64,000 nucleotides of DNA from positions 2,962,315-3,026,314 of the forward strand of contig NZ_LT721901.1 in the NCBI RefSeq assembly GCF_900157375.1, read 5' to 3'. Position 1 is the stretch's first letter; each line of letters starts with the position of its first letter. The translations under genes and the position numbers were made by a program. This DNA comes from Mycobacterium rhizamassiliense (GTDB taxonomy: Bacteria; Actinomycetota; Actinomycetes; Mycobacteriales; Mycobacteriaceae). Below, piece after piece: positions 34,611 through 42,834 of this stretch. The notes under the pieces are model-generated. The model ran no database searches and had not been told where the DNA came from. It was given only the letters and a program-made list of their open reading frames with translations.

Positions 34611-35747
34611 ATGACATGTGCCGTCGTCGGGATCGGCCGTACCGAATATTCCCGCAACTCCGGCCGCACGACCCGCGGAATGGCCGTCGCTGCCTGCCGG
34701 GACGCCATCGCCGACGCCGGTCTGACGGCCGCCGACGTCGATGGAATCTGCACGTACATGGTCAACGACTCCGAGCAGCCCATCTACGTCGGGTGGGCGC
34801 TAGGGATCGACGAATTAGCTTGGGCCAACGCCATGTACGGCGGCGGCAACCTCGTTGCCGACCAGATTGCCACGGCCGCAGCCGTGATCGAGGCGGGCTT
34901 GTGCAAGGCGGTGCTGGTGTACCGCTCGCTCAACGGCCGCTCCGGGCACCGCTTCGGCCACGTCGACGGACCGATGCAGGTGCCGCACCACGATCAATTC
35001 GATACGGTATCGGGCTTTCTCGTGCCCCCTCAGTGGATCGCCATGTGGGCTAGACGTCATCAGCACGAATACGGATCGACCTCAGAAGATCTGGGGCAGA
35101 TCGCCATCACCCAGCGCACGCACGCCGGACCCAACGAACATGCGCTGCGGCGCGAACCGCTTTCCATGGACGAATATCTGGCGTCGCGTTGGATCAACGA
35201 GCCGTTCCGGGTATTGGATTGCACATCCGAGGTCGACGGCGCGGTAGCGGTGCTGATCGTCGGCGAGGACATCGCCAGAAACACCAAGCAGCCCCCGATG
35301 TGGCTCGTCGGATCATCGAACTCACAGGGTGGAGCCGGCTGGAGCGAGTGGGACGATCCCACCGAGATGTTCTCTCGCACGGCAGGTCCGAAGATCTGGC
35401 AGAAGACGGGTCTGACTCCCGCCGACATGGACCTGGCCTGCGTGTACGACTGCTTCACCTACACGGTGATGGCCACCATGGAGGGCTTCGGCTTCTGCGA
35501 GAAGGGGGAAGTCGGCAAGTTCTTTTCGACCGGGCGCGCCACCTATGGCGGCGACGTGGTAGTCAACCCGCACGGTGGTCTGCTGTCCGAGGGCTATATC
35601 CATGGCCTCAACCACCATTACGAGGCAGCGCTGCAACTTCGGCACGCGGCTGGTGTCCGTCAGGTTGATAATGCCGAACTCGCGCTCGTGACCGCTGGTG
35701 CGGGCCCGTTCGGCGGGGCCAACGTCTACAGCAGGGAGCACCCATGA
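34611..35747 (+). CDS. Cysteine-less thiolase-like protein paired with DUF35
   Basis: A 378-residue Ltp/SCP-x thiolase-fold protein. The nucleophile loop reads ANAMYGGGNLVAD without Cys. It keeps VYDCFTYTVMATMEGFGFCE and NPHGGLLSEGYIHG, containing the Tyr and His/Gly motifs of Ltp2-like aldolases. ATGA overlap with the DUF35 gene at 35744 suggests a complex. After dehydrogenation by FadE and hydration, a retro-aldol cleavage releasing a ketone or aldehyde plus a short acyl-CoA would fit. Confidence 0.86.
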   Translation: MTCAVVGIGRTEYSRNSGRTTRGMAVAACRDAIADAGLTAADVDGICTYMVNDSEQPIYVGWALGIDELAWANAMYGGGNLVADQIATAAAVIEAGLCKAVLVYRSLNGRSGHRFGHVDGPMQVPHHDQFDTVSGFLVPPQWIAMWARRHQHEYGSTSEDLGQIAITQRTHAGPNEHALRREPLSMDEYLASRWINEPFRVLDCTSEVDGAVAVLIVGEDIARNTKQPPMWLVGSSNSQGGAGWSEWDDPTEMFSRTAGPKIWQKTGLTPADMDLACVYDCFTYTVMATMEGFGFCEKGEVGKFFSTGRATYGGDVVVNPHGGLLSEGYIHGLNHHYEAALQLRHAAGVRQVDNAELALVTAGAGPFGGANVYSREHP

Positions 35748-36154
35748 CGAATCCTGTACTGGCGGCACCAATTCCGGTGCCCGACCCTGACTCTGCGCCG
35801 TACTGGCAGGGCCTGAAGAATGGCAAGTTGATGTTGTGCCGCTGCGACGATACCGGGAAGTGGATCCACCCGCCGTTGGAACGCAGCCGGTACACCGGTG
35901 GGCCCGTGCACTTCGAGGAAGTCAGCGGCAACGGCACGATCTTCAGCTACATCGTGATCCGCCAGGCCCTCGTACCCGGCCGCGTGCCCCCCTATGTCGT
36001 CGGGCTCGTCGAACTGGCCGAGCAGCCGGGATTGCGGATCAACTCGGTCATCGATGCCGATCCCGCCGATGTCCGGATCGGGCAGCCGGTGCGGATGCGC
36101 ATCGTCGACCTCGGCGAAAGCGGTTATCGCATACCCGAATTCGTCATCAAGTAA
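35744..36154 (+). CDS. DUF35 OB-fold protein with degenerate zinc ribbon
   Basis: A 136-residue DUF35 protein coupled by ATGA to the thiolase-like gene. The OB fold (GTIFSYIVIRQAL, VVGLVELAEQPGLRINSVI) is intact, but the zinc ribbon is eroded: LCRCDDTGKWIHPP gives CRC where CxxC is expected, and the second CxxC is replaced by ERSRYTGG. Zinc binding is therefore unlikely here, unlike the DUF35 proteins at 9028, 15134 and 38203. Confidence 0.82.
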   Translation: MTNPVLAAPIPVPDPDSAPYWQGLKNGKLMLCRCDDTGKWIHPPLERSRYTGGPVHFEEVSGNGTIFSYIVIRQALVPGRVPPYVVGLVELAEQPGLRINSVIDADPADVRIGQPVRMRIVDLGESGYRIPEFVIK

Positions 36155-36170
36155 AGGCTGGGAGCAGCAA

Positions 36171-36992
36171 ATGGGCAGAATGGACGGTCGCGTCGCCTTC
36201 ATCACCGGAGCTGGCAAGGGCCAGGGGCGGTCACACGCTGTCCGGTTAGCCGAGGAAGGTGCGGATATTGTTGGTGTCGACATCTGCCGCCAACTCGACG
36301 GCGTGCTGTATGCGATGGCCACGCCGGAAGACCTTGACGAGACCGTCAACTTGGTGGAGAAGACCGGTCAGCGGATGATCGCCCGTCAGGCTGACGTCCG
36401 CGACCGCAAAGCACTACAGGCTGCCTTCGACGATGGCGTCGCAGAATTCGGCTACATAGATACGGTGGTGGCGAACGCGGGGATCGTACTGAACCGGGTT
36501 GACGAGCCCGATCCCGAGGCGGCGTGGGAGCTCGGCATCGGCGTGCTACTCACCGGTGTGTGGAACACCCTGCAGATCGCTAGCGCCCACATGATGAAGT
36601 CCGATCGCGGCGGTGCCATTGTCGCCACCAGCTCGATGGCTGGTCTGAAGGCACTGACTGACGGCAGCGGCGGCGCGGACGCGTACGCCGCGGCCAAAAT
36701 CGGCGTCACTGGACTGGTACGGGCCTACGCACAGCGTATGGCGGCCAAGAACATCCGTGTCATGGCGATCGCACCGACCGGTGTCAACACCTCGATGATC
36801 GTGGAGAATCCGGCGCTGTTCGAGGTGATCGCCCAGAACGAGCATCTCGCCAAGGCGATGACCAACGCCCTACCGGTAACGGTGATCGAGCCGTCCGACG
36901 TCTCGGAGACGGTGTTGTTCCTGGTCTCGGACAGTGGGCGATATTACACGGGCACGACGCTGATGCTCGATGCCGGCATGAACATGACCTGA
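36171..36992 (+). CDS. Mycofactocin-coupled SDR oxidoreductase
   Basis: A 273-residue SDR with TGAGKGQG, mycofactocin-type insertion (LYAMATPEDLDETVNLVE), VVANAGI, TSSMAGL Ser and YAAAKIGV for Tyr/Lys. GGGAG precedes the ATG. Last gene of the operon from 31454; it would oxidise an alcohol intermediate, handing electrons to mycofactocin rather than free NAD. Confidence 0.89.
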   Translation: MGRMDGRVAFITGAGKGQGRSHAVRLAEEGADIVGVDICRQLDGVLYAMATPEDLDETVNLVEKTGQRMIARQADVRDRKALQAAFDDGVAEFGYIDTVVANAGIVLNRVDEPDPEAAWELGIGVLLTGVWNTLQIASAHMMKSDRGGAIVATSSMAGLKALTDGSGGADAYAAAKIGVTGLVRAYAQRMAAKNIRVMAIAPTGVNTSMIVENPALFEVIAQNEHLAKAMTNALPVTVIEPSDVSETVLFLVSDSGRYYTGTTLMLDAGMNMT

Positions 36993-36998
36993 CTGCAG

Positions 36999-38117
36999 TC
37001 AGCGCAACAGCGTACCGGTGCCCAGGTCGGAATAGGCCTCGGCGAAGCGGCCGAGCACCGCGCCGACGACCTCGACCGAGTACATCTGGTCGGGCGCGAT
37101 CGCCCACATGCAGAAGCCCCAAGCCGGGCTCTCGCGATACGCAGTCCACATCGCCTCGCGGTCGGGTAGCGCAGTGACACCGGCGTCGAGCAGCCGCCCT
37201 CGGTAGTTGTCCAGCAGCTCACGCTCGTGGGCCCGCCGAAGCTCCGGGGACAGTGCGGCGATCAACGCGTAACCGACGTCGTGTGACCACGAGCCGCGCC
37301 GAATCAGTTGCCAGTCAAGGACACCCATCCGGCCATCGGGCAGCACATATGTATTGCGCGGATGCGGATCGCCGTGCAGCACCGTGATCGGGTCGCGGGC
37401 CACCCGCTCCTGGAGTCTCCAGAACGCCGACTCCATCCCGTCCATGTCGGTGCCCGCTGTATCCAGGAGCGCCTTCTTGTACGGGGCCTCCATCAGCGCG
37501 CGGATTATCGCAAACCCGTTGTCGCGCAAAAAGTGTGCAAATCCACCGGTGACGGGATCCTGTAGCCAGGACAGGTCGCCGCCGGCGACCAGCCGTCGGC
37601 TGCCCCAGAACGGAGCGTGCAGTTGGCTCAACGTTGTGAGCAGCGCGTCGGCCTGCTCGACGGTAAGGCCTGTCACCGCGTCGGGGACCTGCGCGCCGCG
37701 CAGGGTGATGTCCTCTCCGAGGATCAGAAACTGCGACGGGCCATCGAGGTGGTCGGCGAAGAAGGTCGTCATGGTCTCGACGTTCAGGTCCGGACGCAGG
37801 TCGCGGTAGAACCTTGTCTCGTCGTCATACAACACGGTTCCGCCACCGCCTTCGGACAACGATTCGTCGAACGCCTCCGGCAGGTCGTGCACCGTGCCCA
37901 ATTGCGTCTTGATGAAGAGCCGCTCCGGAAGTCGGGTATCTGGGTCTGCGTATTTCACGTCGAGGTGCAGGTGCGACGTGGTGCCCTGCCAGGTGTGCCC
38001 AATCGTGACGCCGGTAACCGTCGCGGCGGGATCGTGTCGACGTATCAGCGACGTCAAAACGTCGGGCGTGATGTCGTCGGCGGACTGAAGCGTGACGTGC
38101 AGGGCTTGGCCGGTCAT
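36999..38117 (-). CDS. Aminoglycoside phosphotransferase/ecdysteroid-kinase-like protein
   Basis: A 372-residue protein-kinase-like-fold phosphotransferase. The catalytic segment VLHGDPHPRNTYVLPDGRM is the Brenner motif HGDxHxxN, followed by VLDWQ (metal-binding Asp). An N-terminal lobe with LFIKTQLG carries the ATP-binding Lys. Mycobacterial relatives sit in lipid and sterol clusters, so a small-molecule hydroxyl is a likelier acceptor than an antibiotic. ATG at 38117 has GAGGA five bases upstream. An N6 operator lies 29 bases before it. Confidence 0.83.
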   Translation of the reverse strand: MTGQALHVTLQSADDITPDVLTSLIRRHDPAATVTGVTIGHTWQGTTSHLHLDVKYADPDTRLPERLFIKTQLGTVHDLPEAFDESLSEGGGGTVLYDDETRFYRDLRPDLNVETMTTFFADHLDGPSQFLILGEDITLRGAQVPDAVTGLTVEQADALLTTLSQLHAPFWGSRRLVAGGDLSWLQDPVTGGFAHFLRDNGFAIIRALMEAPYKKALLDTAGTDMDGMESAFWRLQERVARDPITVLHGDPHPRNTYVLPDGRMGVLDWQLIRRGSWSHDVGYALIAALSPELRRAHERELLDNYRGRLLDAGVTALPDREAMWTAYRESPAWGFCMWAIAPDQMYSVEVVGAVLGRFAEAYSDLGTGTLLR

Positions 38118-38139
38118 CGCAATCCTCATCATTGAGACT

Positions 38140-38167
38140 CTAGTGTGACAGTTGACTGTCACACTAG
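38140..38167. promoter_or_regulatory. N6-family operator, site 6, long perfect palindrome
   Basis: Core TGACAGTTGACTGTCA at 38146-38161, extended to perfect 13-base arms (CTAGTGTGACAGT and its complement) around TG. It is upstream of the kinase gene and is the best-conserved of the six sites. Confidence 0.75.
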
Positions 38168-38202
38168 CACCGAAGCCCTGGCCCCGAGTCGGTTTCGCAC
38201 CG

Positions 38203-38649
38203 CTACGTCGGTTTGACCGGACGAAACAGCGGAAGCCACACGCGGCTGTCTTCCTCGCCCGACATCGCGGTCCAGTCTTCGAAGAAGACCTCGACGGCCA
38301 TCCCGATGCTGATCGCGTTCGGGGCGACGCCGACCACGTTGGACATCAGCCTTGTGTCGGGTTCCTCGGCAAGCTCGACCATTGCGACAATGTAGGGCGA
38401 ATCAAAACCCGGAATCCAGTTCTGGCGGTTGACCGTATAGGCCGCGACGGTCGCGCGCCCCGAGACGGGCTCCGGTGCAACGTCCGTGCTTCGGCAACGC
38501 CAACACGCCGGCCCTGGCGGGTGGAAGAAGTGGCCGCAGCCATGGCAGCGGGTGATCAGCAACTCGCCGTTGCGACCACCGGTCCAGAACGCACGCGACT
38601 CGGCGGTAGGGCTGGGCGCCAATCGCAACTGGGGGCGTCGATAAGTCAT
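38203..38649 (-). CDS. DUF35 zinc-ribbon/OB-fold protein
   Basis: A 148-residue DUF35 protein with an intact zinc ribbon (CHGC about residues 35-38, CWRC about 49-52) and OB fold (VAAYTVNRQNWIPGF, VAMVELAEEPDTRLMSNVVG). It overlaps the acyl-CoA dehydrogenase gene by four bases. No adjacent thiolase-like gene; it may assist another acyl-CoA enzyme of the operon. Confidence 0.85.
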   Translation of the reverse strand: MTYRRPQLRLAPSPTAESRAFWTGGRNGELLITRCHGCGHFFHPPGPACWRCRSTDVAPEPVSGRATVAAYTVNRQNWIPGFDSPYIVAMVELAEEPDTRLMSNVVGVAPNAISIGMAVEVFFEDWTAMSGEEDSRVWLPLFRPVKPT

Positions 38650-39788
38650 GATCCGACCAACGATCGACCGATGACCAGCCGCTGAATCTGGTTGGTGCCT
38701 TCGAAGATCTGGGTGATCTTGGCTTCGCGCATGTAGCGCTCGACACGGTAATCCCTGGTGTAGCCATAGCCGCCGAAAACCTGGACGGCATCGGTGGTGA
38801 CCTTCATTGCGGCGTCGGTGGCAATCAGCTTTGCCACTGAAGCGTTGCGCGAATAGGGGAGTCCGGCGTCGCGGCGGCGTGCCGCGTCCAGGTATGTGGC
38901 GCGCGCAGAGTCGACCGCGGCGGCCATATCGGCCAGCAGGAACGCCAGGCCTTGATGATCGATGATCTTGCGGCCGAACGTCGTCCGCTGTTGAGCGTAG
39001 GACACCGCCTCGTCGAGCGCTGCCTGCGCCAGCCCGACGGCCACCGCCGCGATGCCCAGGCGCCCGGAATCCAATGCGCTGAAGGCGATCTGGAGTCCTT
39101 GGCCTTCGACGCCGATACGGCGTTGGGCAGGCACAAACGCATCGTCGTAGTGCGCCGTGGTGGTCGGGATGGCATGCAAGCCCATCTTCTCCTCGGGTTT
39201 GCCGAACGTGAGTCCGTCTGTGTTCTTATCGACTAGAAAACACGAAATACCTTGTCCACCTTCACCGGTGCGGGCGAATAGGCTGTAGAAATCTGCGATG
39301 CCGCCATGGGTGATCCAGGCCTTGGCGCCGTTGATGCGGTAACCGCCGTCGATCGCGGCGGCCTTACAGTTCAGTGCGGCGGCGTCGGAGCCGGCCTGTG
39401 GCTCGGACAGGCTGTAGGCACCGATCGTGTGACCGCTCAGCATGCTTGGCAGCCACTGCTGTTGTTGCTCGGCGGTGCCGAACGCGATCATTGGATGGCA
39501 GGACAGGACGTGAACGCTGACGGCTACGGCGACTGCCGCCCACCGAGCCGCCAATTCCTCGAGAACCTGTAGGTACACCTCGTATGGTTGCCCGCCGCCG
39601 CCCCATTCCTGCGGGTGCGGCAGCGTCAGCAGCCCGGTCTCACCCAGAGTCGCGAAAACACCTTCGGGATACGTCTCGTTCTTCTCATGCTCGTCGACGA
39701 TCGGATCGAGCACCTTGTCGGCGACGTCGGCCGCGAGGGAAACCAACTCGCGTGCTTCCGGTGTCGGCAGCAGCCGCTCGACGGTCAC
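38646..39788 (-). CDS. Acyl-CoA dehydrogenase (FadE)
   Basis: A 380-residue acyl-CoA dehydrogenase with the classic signatures: YSLSEPQAGSDAAAL (FAD/substrate), KAWITHGG, GRKIIDHQGLAFLLADM, QVFGGYGYTRDYRVERYMR and IFEGTNQIQR with the catalytic Glu in its usual short-/medium-chain place. GTG at 39788 overlaps the SDR stop, fixing the start. It introduces the alpha-beta double bond in an acyl-CoA. Confidence 0.92.
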   Translation of the reverse strand: MTVERLLPTPEARELVSLAADVADKVLDPIVDEHEKNETYPEGVFATLGETGLLTLPHPQEWGGGGQPYEVYLQVLEELAARWAAVAVAVSVHVLSCHPMIAFGTAEQQQQWLPSMLSGHTIGAYSLSEPQAGSDAAALNCKAAAIDGGYRINGAKAWITHGGIADFYSLFARTGEGGQGISCFLVDKNTDGLTFGKPEEKMGLHAIPTTTAHYDDAFVPAQRRIGVEGQGLQIAFSALDSGRLGIAAVAVGLAQAALDEAVSYAQQRTTFGRKIIDHQGLAFLLADMAAAVDSARATYLDAARRRDAGLPYSRNASVAKLIATDAAMKVTTDAVQVFGGYGYTRDYRVERYMREAKITQIFEGTNQIQRLVIGRSLVGS

Positions 39789-40606
39789 GGACCTCTGTCC
39801 TGCCACTCGCAACCGGTCAACTCCACCGAGGTATCCCACAGCCGTCGCGCGCTTTCGGCATCGCGGGCCTTGTCTTTGAGTTTGGTCGGCTTCGGTCGGC
39901 CCCACTGGTGCATCAGGCCGCGCGGCGCGATGTAGGTGCCGTTGGGCAAGGTCGTGGTGATCGCCTGAATAGTCGAGCGAGCACCGTCGGCCGGGCTCTG
40001 CGCGATACGCGGCGAGAGCACACGGCCCGCCCACTGCAGTACACCCGAACCGTTGCGAGTGATGCCGGTGTCGGTCATGCCGGGATCGGAGGCGTAGGCG
40101 GTCTTTCCGCGGGCGACCAACTCCCGAACGAACAGCAGGTTGGCCAGCTTGGACTCCCCGTAAGCCGACCATGGGTTGTAGCGGCGCCGGTGGTAGTTGA
40201 GGTCATCGAACTGCATGCGGGCGGTGTTGTAGTTGGTGCTGGCCACCGCCACGACACGGTCGCGGATCCGGTCGCCGAGTAGACATGTCAACGCGAAGTG
40301 GCCAAGGTGGTTGGTGCCCATGTGAGCCTCGAAGCCGTCGGCCGTGCGGGTCAGCGGCAAGCCCAACACGCCGGCGTTGTTCACCAGCACGTCGACGTAG
40401 TCGACGGTGTCGGTGAACTTGCGCACGCTGGTGAGGTCGGCTAGATCCAGCTCACGTACCTCGACTTCGCCGGGCATCGACGCCGCGGCTTCGTACGCCT
40501 TTGCCGGGGTCCGGCACGCGATGATCACTTCGTGGCCGGCAGCGGCCATGGCGTGCGCGGTGGCTTTCCCGACGCCACTATTCCCGCCTGTGACGATGAT
40601 CCGCAC
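39785..40606 (-). CDS. SDR, retinol/protochlorophyllide-reductase-like
   Basis: A 273-residue SDR with the N-terminal TGGNSGVGKA, DVLVNNAGV, NHLGHFALT and YGESKLANLLF catalytic YxxxK, as in retinol dehydrogenase/oxidoreductase-like SDRs. First gene of the minus-strand unit ending in the DUF35 gene. The promoter region contains the AT-rich motif at 40644-40657. Substrate unknown. Confidence 0.87.
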   Translation of the reverse strand: MRIIVTGGNSGVGKATAHAMAAAGHEVIIACRTPAKAYEAAASMPGEVEVRELDLADLTSVRKFTDTVDYVDVLVNNAGVLGLPLTRTADGFEAHMGTNHLGHFALTCLLGDRIRDRVVAVASTNYNTARMQFDDLNYHRRRYNPWSAYGESKLANLLFVRELVARGKTAYASDPGMTDTGITRNGSGVLQWAGRVLSPRIAQSPADGARSTIQAITTTLPNGTYIAPRGLMHQWGRPKPTKLKDKARDAESARRLWDTSVELTGCEWQDRGP

Positions 40607-40643
40607 GTTACCGTGCCCTCCTTCGCATCAATTCACACAAACA

Positions 40644-40657
40644 GTAAACTATTTATC
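40644..40657. promoter_or_regulatory. AT-rich promoter/operator motif shared with 42275-42289
   Basis: GTAAACTATTTATC, in the 117-base gap between the divergent SDR and acyl-CoA synthetase. On the minus strand it reads AATAGTTTAC, matching the TATAGTTTAAC at 42275-42289. Confidence 0.35.
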
Positions 40658-40723
40658 GCTTTGACAAAACCGACGAGGAGAGACGTTGATAGCTGCTCGC
40701 CCTAGTGCGGTTCAACCGCTGGG

Positions 40724-42169
40724 ATGACATGGCTCGAGCGGATCTCCGCAGTCCACGAGCGCAGTGAACGTGCAGCTGTCATAGGCGACGCCGGCTCCGT
40801 TAGCGGTCGTGAACTGATCGGAAAGGCCGTCGCGGCCGCGGACCTGCTCGTCGACCTCGAAGTCCACTCAGGTCAGCCGATCCCCGCGTTGCTCACCACT
40901 AATGCCGACGCGCTTGCACTGCTATTCGGCGGTGCCGCCGTCGACAGACCGCTGGCTCCGCTTGGGCCGCGGCATACTTCCGCAGAACTGGCCGAGACGG
41001 TGCGTCGAAGCGGCTCGTCGGTGTTACTCGCCGAGGCCGCGTTCGCCGAGACGGCTCGACACGTTGCCGACGCGGTCGAAATCCGTGCGGTGACAATACC
41101 TTTCTTGCCGGTGTCGAGGCGTCCGCTGCATCCGGAACCCGGTCCCACGGCGATCTACCTGCACACCGCGGGAACCACCGGAGTTCCCAAGCGAGTTTCG
41201 CTGAGCGAGGGAGTGCTTGACGCGCGCGCCGCGCTTTTACGTCGCCTGATCGGCATTGGCCCCGACGACCGTTATGCAACCGGTTCGCCGCTACATCACA
41301 TCGGTGGTCTGGGCAACATCCTGGTGGCGCTTACGGCCGGGGCGGCAGTTATCTGTACCACGAGATTCTCCTTCGATTGGTGGCGCAACCTGAAGCAACT
41401 TCACGCCACCCACTGCCTGCTCGTGCCGACCATGATCGAGATGTTGCTCAGCGAGGGACTTCTCGACGCAGTTCCGCTCAAGACGTTGATCTATGGCGCC
41501 TCGCCGATCAGCGTCGACACGTTGCGACGCGTTCTTGACGTGCTGCCCGACGTCGCGATGGTCAGCCTCTACGGCCAAACCGAGGGCAGCCCGATCACCA
41601 GCCTGAGCCCAGATGATCATCGGCTGGCTGCGGCCAAAGATCCCGACGTTCTGTCCAGTGTGGGCCGGCCGGTGAGCGGCCTTCGTCTGCACATCGACGA
41701 GCCGGACCGGGCTGGAATCGGCGAAGTGTTCGCCTCCGCGACGCACCTTTCCGTCCAAGGCGCCGACGGATGGTTGCGCACCGGCGATCTGGGTGTGCTG
41801 GATGCCGACGGTTATCTCCGTCTTTGCGGTCGTCGGCACGACATGGTGGTTCGCGGCGGGGAGAACATCTATCCGGTGGAAGTCGAGAATGTGCTCGGTG
41901 CCCACCCCGCGGTCGCCGCGGTCGGCGTGGTGGGTGTGCCGGATCCACGACTCGGAGAAACCTTGGCCGCGTTTGTCGTGCCCGCGGATTCGACTCGTCC
42001 GCCGCGGCCCGAGGAACTACGTTCCTTCGCCCGCGTCACGCTGGCTGGCTTCAAGATCCCGCGTTACTGGTACACGGTCGCCGAGCTGCCGGTCAACAGC
42101 GCAGGCAAGCTCGATCGTGCCACCCTTCGTGCAACACACCTGAAGCGTCAGCACACCGGATCAGCGTGA
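40724..42169 (+). CDS. AMP-dependent acyl-CoA synthetase (FadD-like)
   Basis: A 481-residue ANL enzyme: HTAGTTGVPKR phosphate loop (about residues 147-157), SLYGQTEG, TGDLGVLDADGYLRLCGR, RGGENIYPVEVE hinge and NSAGKLDRATL with the catalytic Lys. It activates an acid to acyl-CoA. Divergent from the SDR/FadE/DUF35 operon, so it may supply that operon's substrate. The Arg after PK in the phosphate loop is a mild deviation from the usual Gly. Confidence 0.9.
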   Translation: MTWLERISAVHERSERAAVIGDAGSVSGRELIGKAVAAADLLVDLEVHSGQPIPALLTTNADALALLFGGAAVDRPLAPLGPRHTSAELAETVRRSGSSVLLAEAAFAETARHVADAVEIRAVTIPFLPVSRRPLHPEPGPTAIYLHTAGTTGVPKRVSLSEGVLDARAALLRRLIGIGPDDRYATGSPLHHIGGLGNILVALTAGAAVICTTRFSFDWWRNLKQLHATHCLLVPTMIEMLLSEGLLDAVPLKTLIYGASPISVDTLRRVLDVLPDVAMVSLYGQTEGSPITSLSPDDHRLAAAKDPDVLSSVGRPVSGLRLHIDEPDRAGIGEVFASATHLSVQGADGWLRTGDLGVLDADGYLRLCGRRHDMVVRGGENIYPVEVENVLGAHPAVAAVGVVGVPDPRLGETLAAFVVPADSTRPPRPEELRSFARVTLAGFKIPRYWYTVAELPVNSAGKLDRATLRATHLKRQHTGSA

Positions 42170-42274
42170 GTTATGTGCGCACGCACCCAGGCGTGCAGTT
42201 CATCGGTAACTCATCGCTCGCGTCCTCCGGTGTACACGTCGTCCCGGCGACGGTGAAACCGGTAGATCTTATCC

Positions 42275-42289
42275 GTTATATAGTTTAAC
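42275..42289. promoter_or_regulatory. Promoter -10 within GTTA-N7-TAAC dyad
   Basis: GTTATATAGTTTAAC contains a good -10 box TATAGT (42279-42284), ten-odd bases before the ATG of the secreted protein, so the leader is very short. The GTTA/TAAC arms may be an operator. Confidence 0.45.
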
Positions 42290-42299
42290 GTCTCGGTGT

Positions 42300-42740
42300 A
42301 TGCCGATAGCCGCGCGAAGCCCGGTCGGATCAGCAGGTCGACAGAGGACCACTTTTCGTCGGTCGCTCGTCGCTGTGATTGTCGCCGCAACTGCCGTGAG
42401 CGGGGTCCCGCTGACACTGGCACCGCCGGCGCGTGCGGTACCGGCGCCCGAGGTCGAGTATGTCTACGACGTGGTGGTGCGGCGGCATTACGGCTTTCCG
42501 AACAACGACGCGCTTGCCTACGGCCACGGGATCTGCGACAAGGTCGGCCGGGGCGAAGCGTACGCGCAGGTTATGGGTGACGTGAAGAGCGACGTGACCC
42601 CCAACGATGAGTTCGCGGCCAATTATCTGGTCTCCTATGCGGTCAACTTGCTGTGCCCCGAGCTGATATGGCAGCTGCGGAATTCAGCCGCTGGCTACCA
42701 ACCGCCGGGCGGAGCAGCCGCGCCCGGTACCTATTACTGA
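42300..42740 (+). CDS. Secreted DUF732-family protein
   Basis: A 146-residue exported protein. The signal peptide has an Arg-rich n-region (RQRTTFRR), a hydrophobic core (SLVAVIVAATAVSGVPLTL) and an ARA-VP cleavage site near residue 47. The mature part has two Cys (HGICDKV, NLLCPEL) and Asn-Asp/Phe features of DUF732, a family nearly confined to mycobacteria. No ribosome site is visible, consistent with a short-leader transcript. Function unknown. Confidence 0.8.
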   Translation: MPIAARSPVGSAGRQRTTFRRSLVAVIVAATAVSGVPLTLAPPARAVPAPEVEYVYDVVVRRHYGFPNNDALAYGHGICDKVGRGEAYAQVMGDVKSDVTPNDEFAANYLVSYAVNLLCPELIWQLRNSAAGYQPPGGAAAPGTYY

Positions 42741-42788
42741 GGCAGACTTTTGGCATACCAACCCCCGGGGTACCGGGAAGGCGCCGGA

Positions 42789-42805
42789 GTTCAAATCCCT
42801 TGAAC
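42789..42805. terminator. Small hairpin between convergent genes
   Basis: GTTCAA-ATCCC-TTGAAC can form a six-base stem in the 94-base gap between the DUF732 gene and the broken gene at 42835. There is no T tract, so termination is only a possibility. Confidence 0.25.
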
Positions 42806-42834
42806 ACCACAGAGTTTGAGTAGCTCGACGGGTC

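Noticed and set aside
36989-37002. Perfect palindrome CTGACTGCAGTCAG between two convergent genes
   Set aside because: It contains the two stop codons and has no loop, T tract or promoter context; it does not match either operator family.
42781-42812. tRNA-like T-arm text (GTTCAAATCC) near a CACCA-like end
   Set aside because: The T-stem does not pair, and no D-arm, anticodon arm or acceptor stem can be formed upstream.
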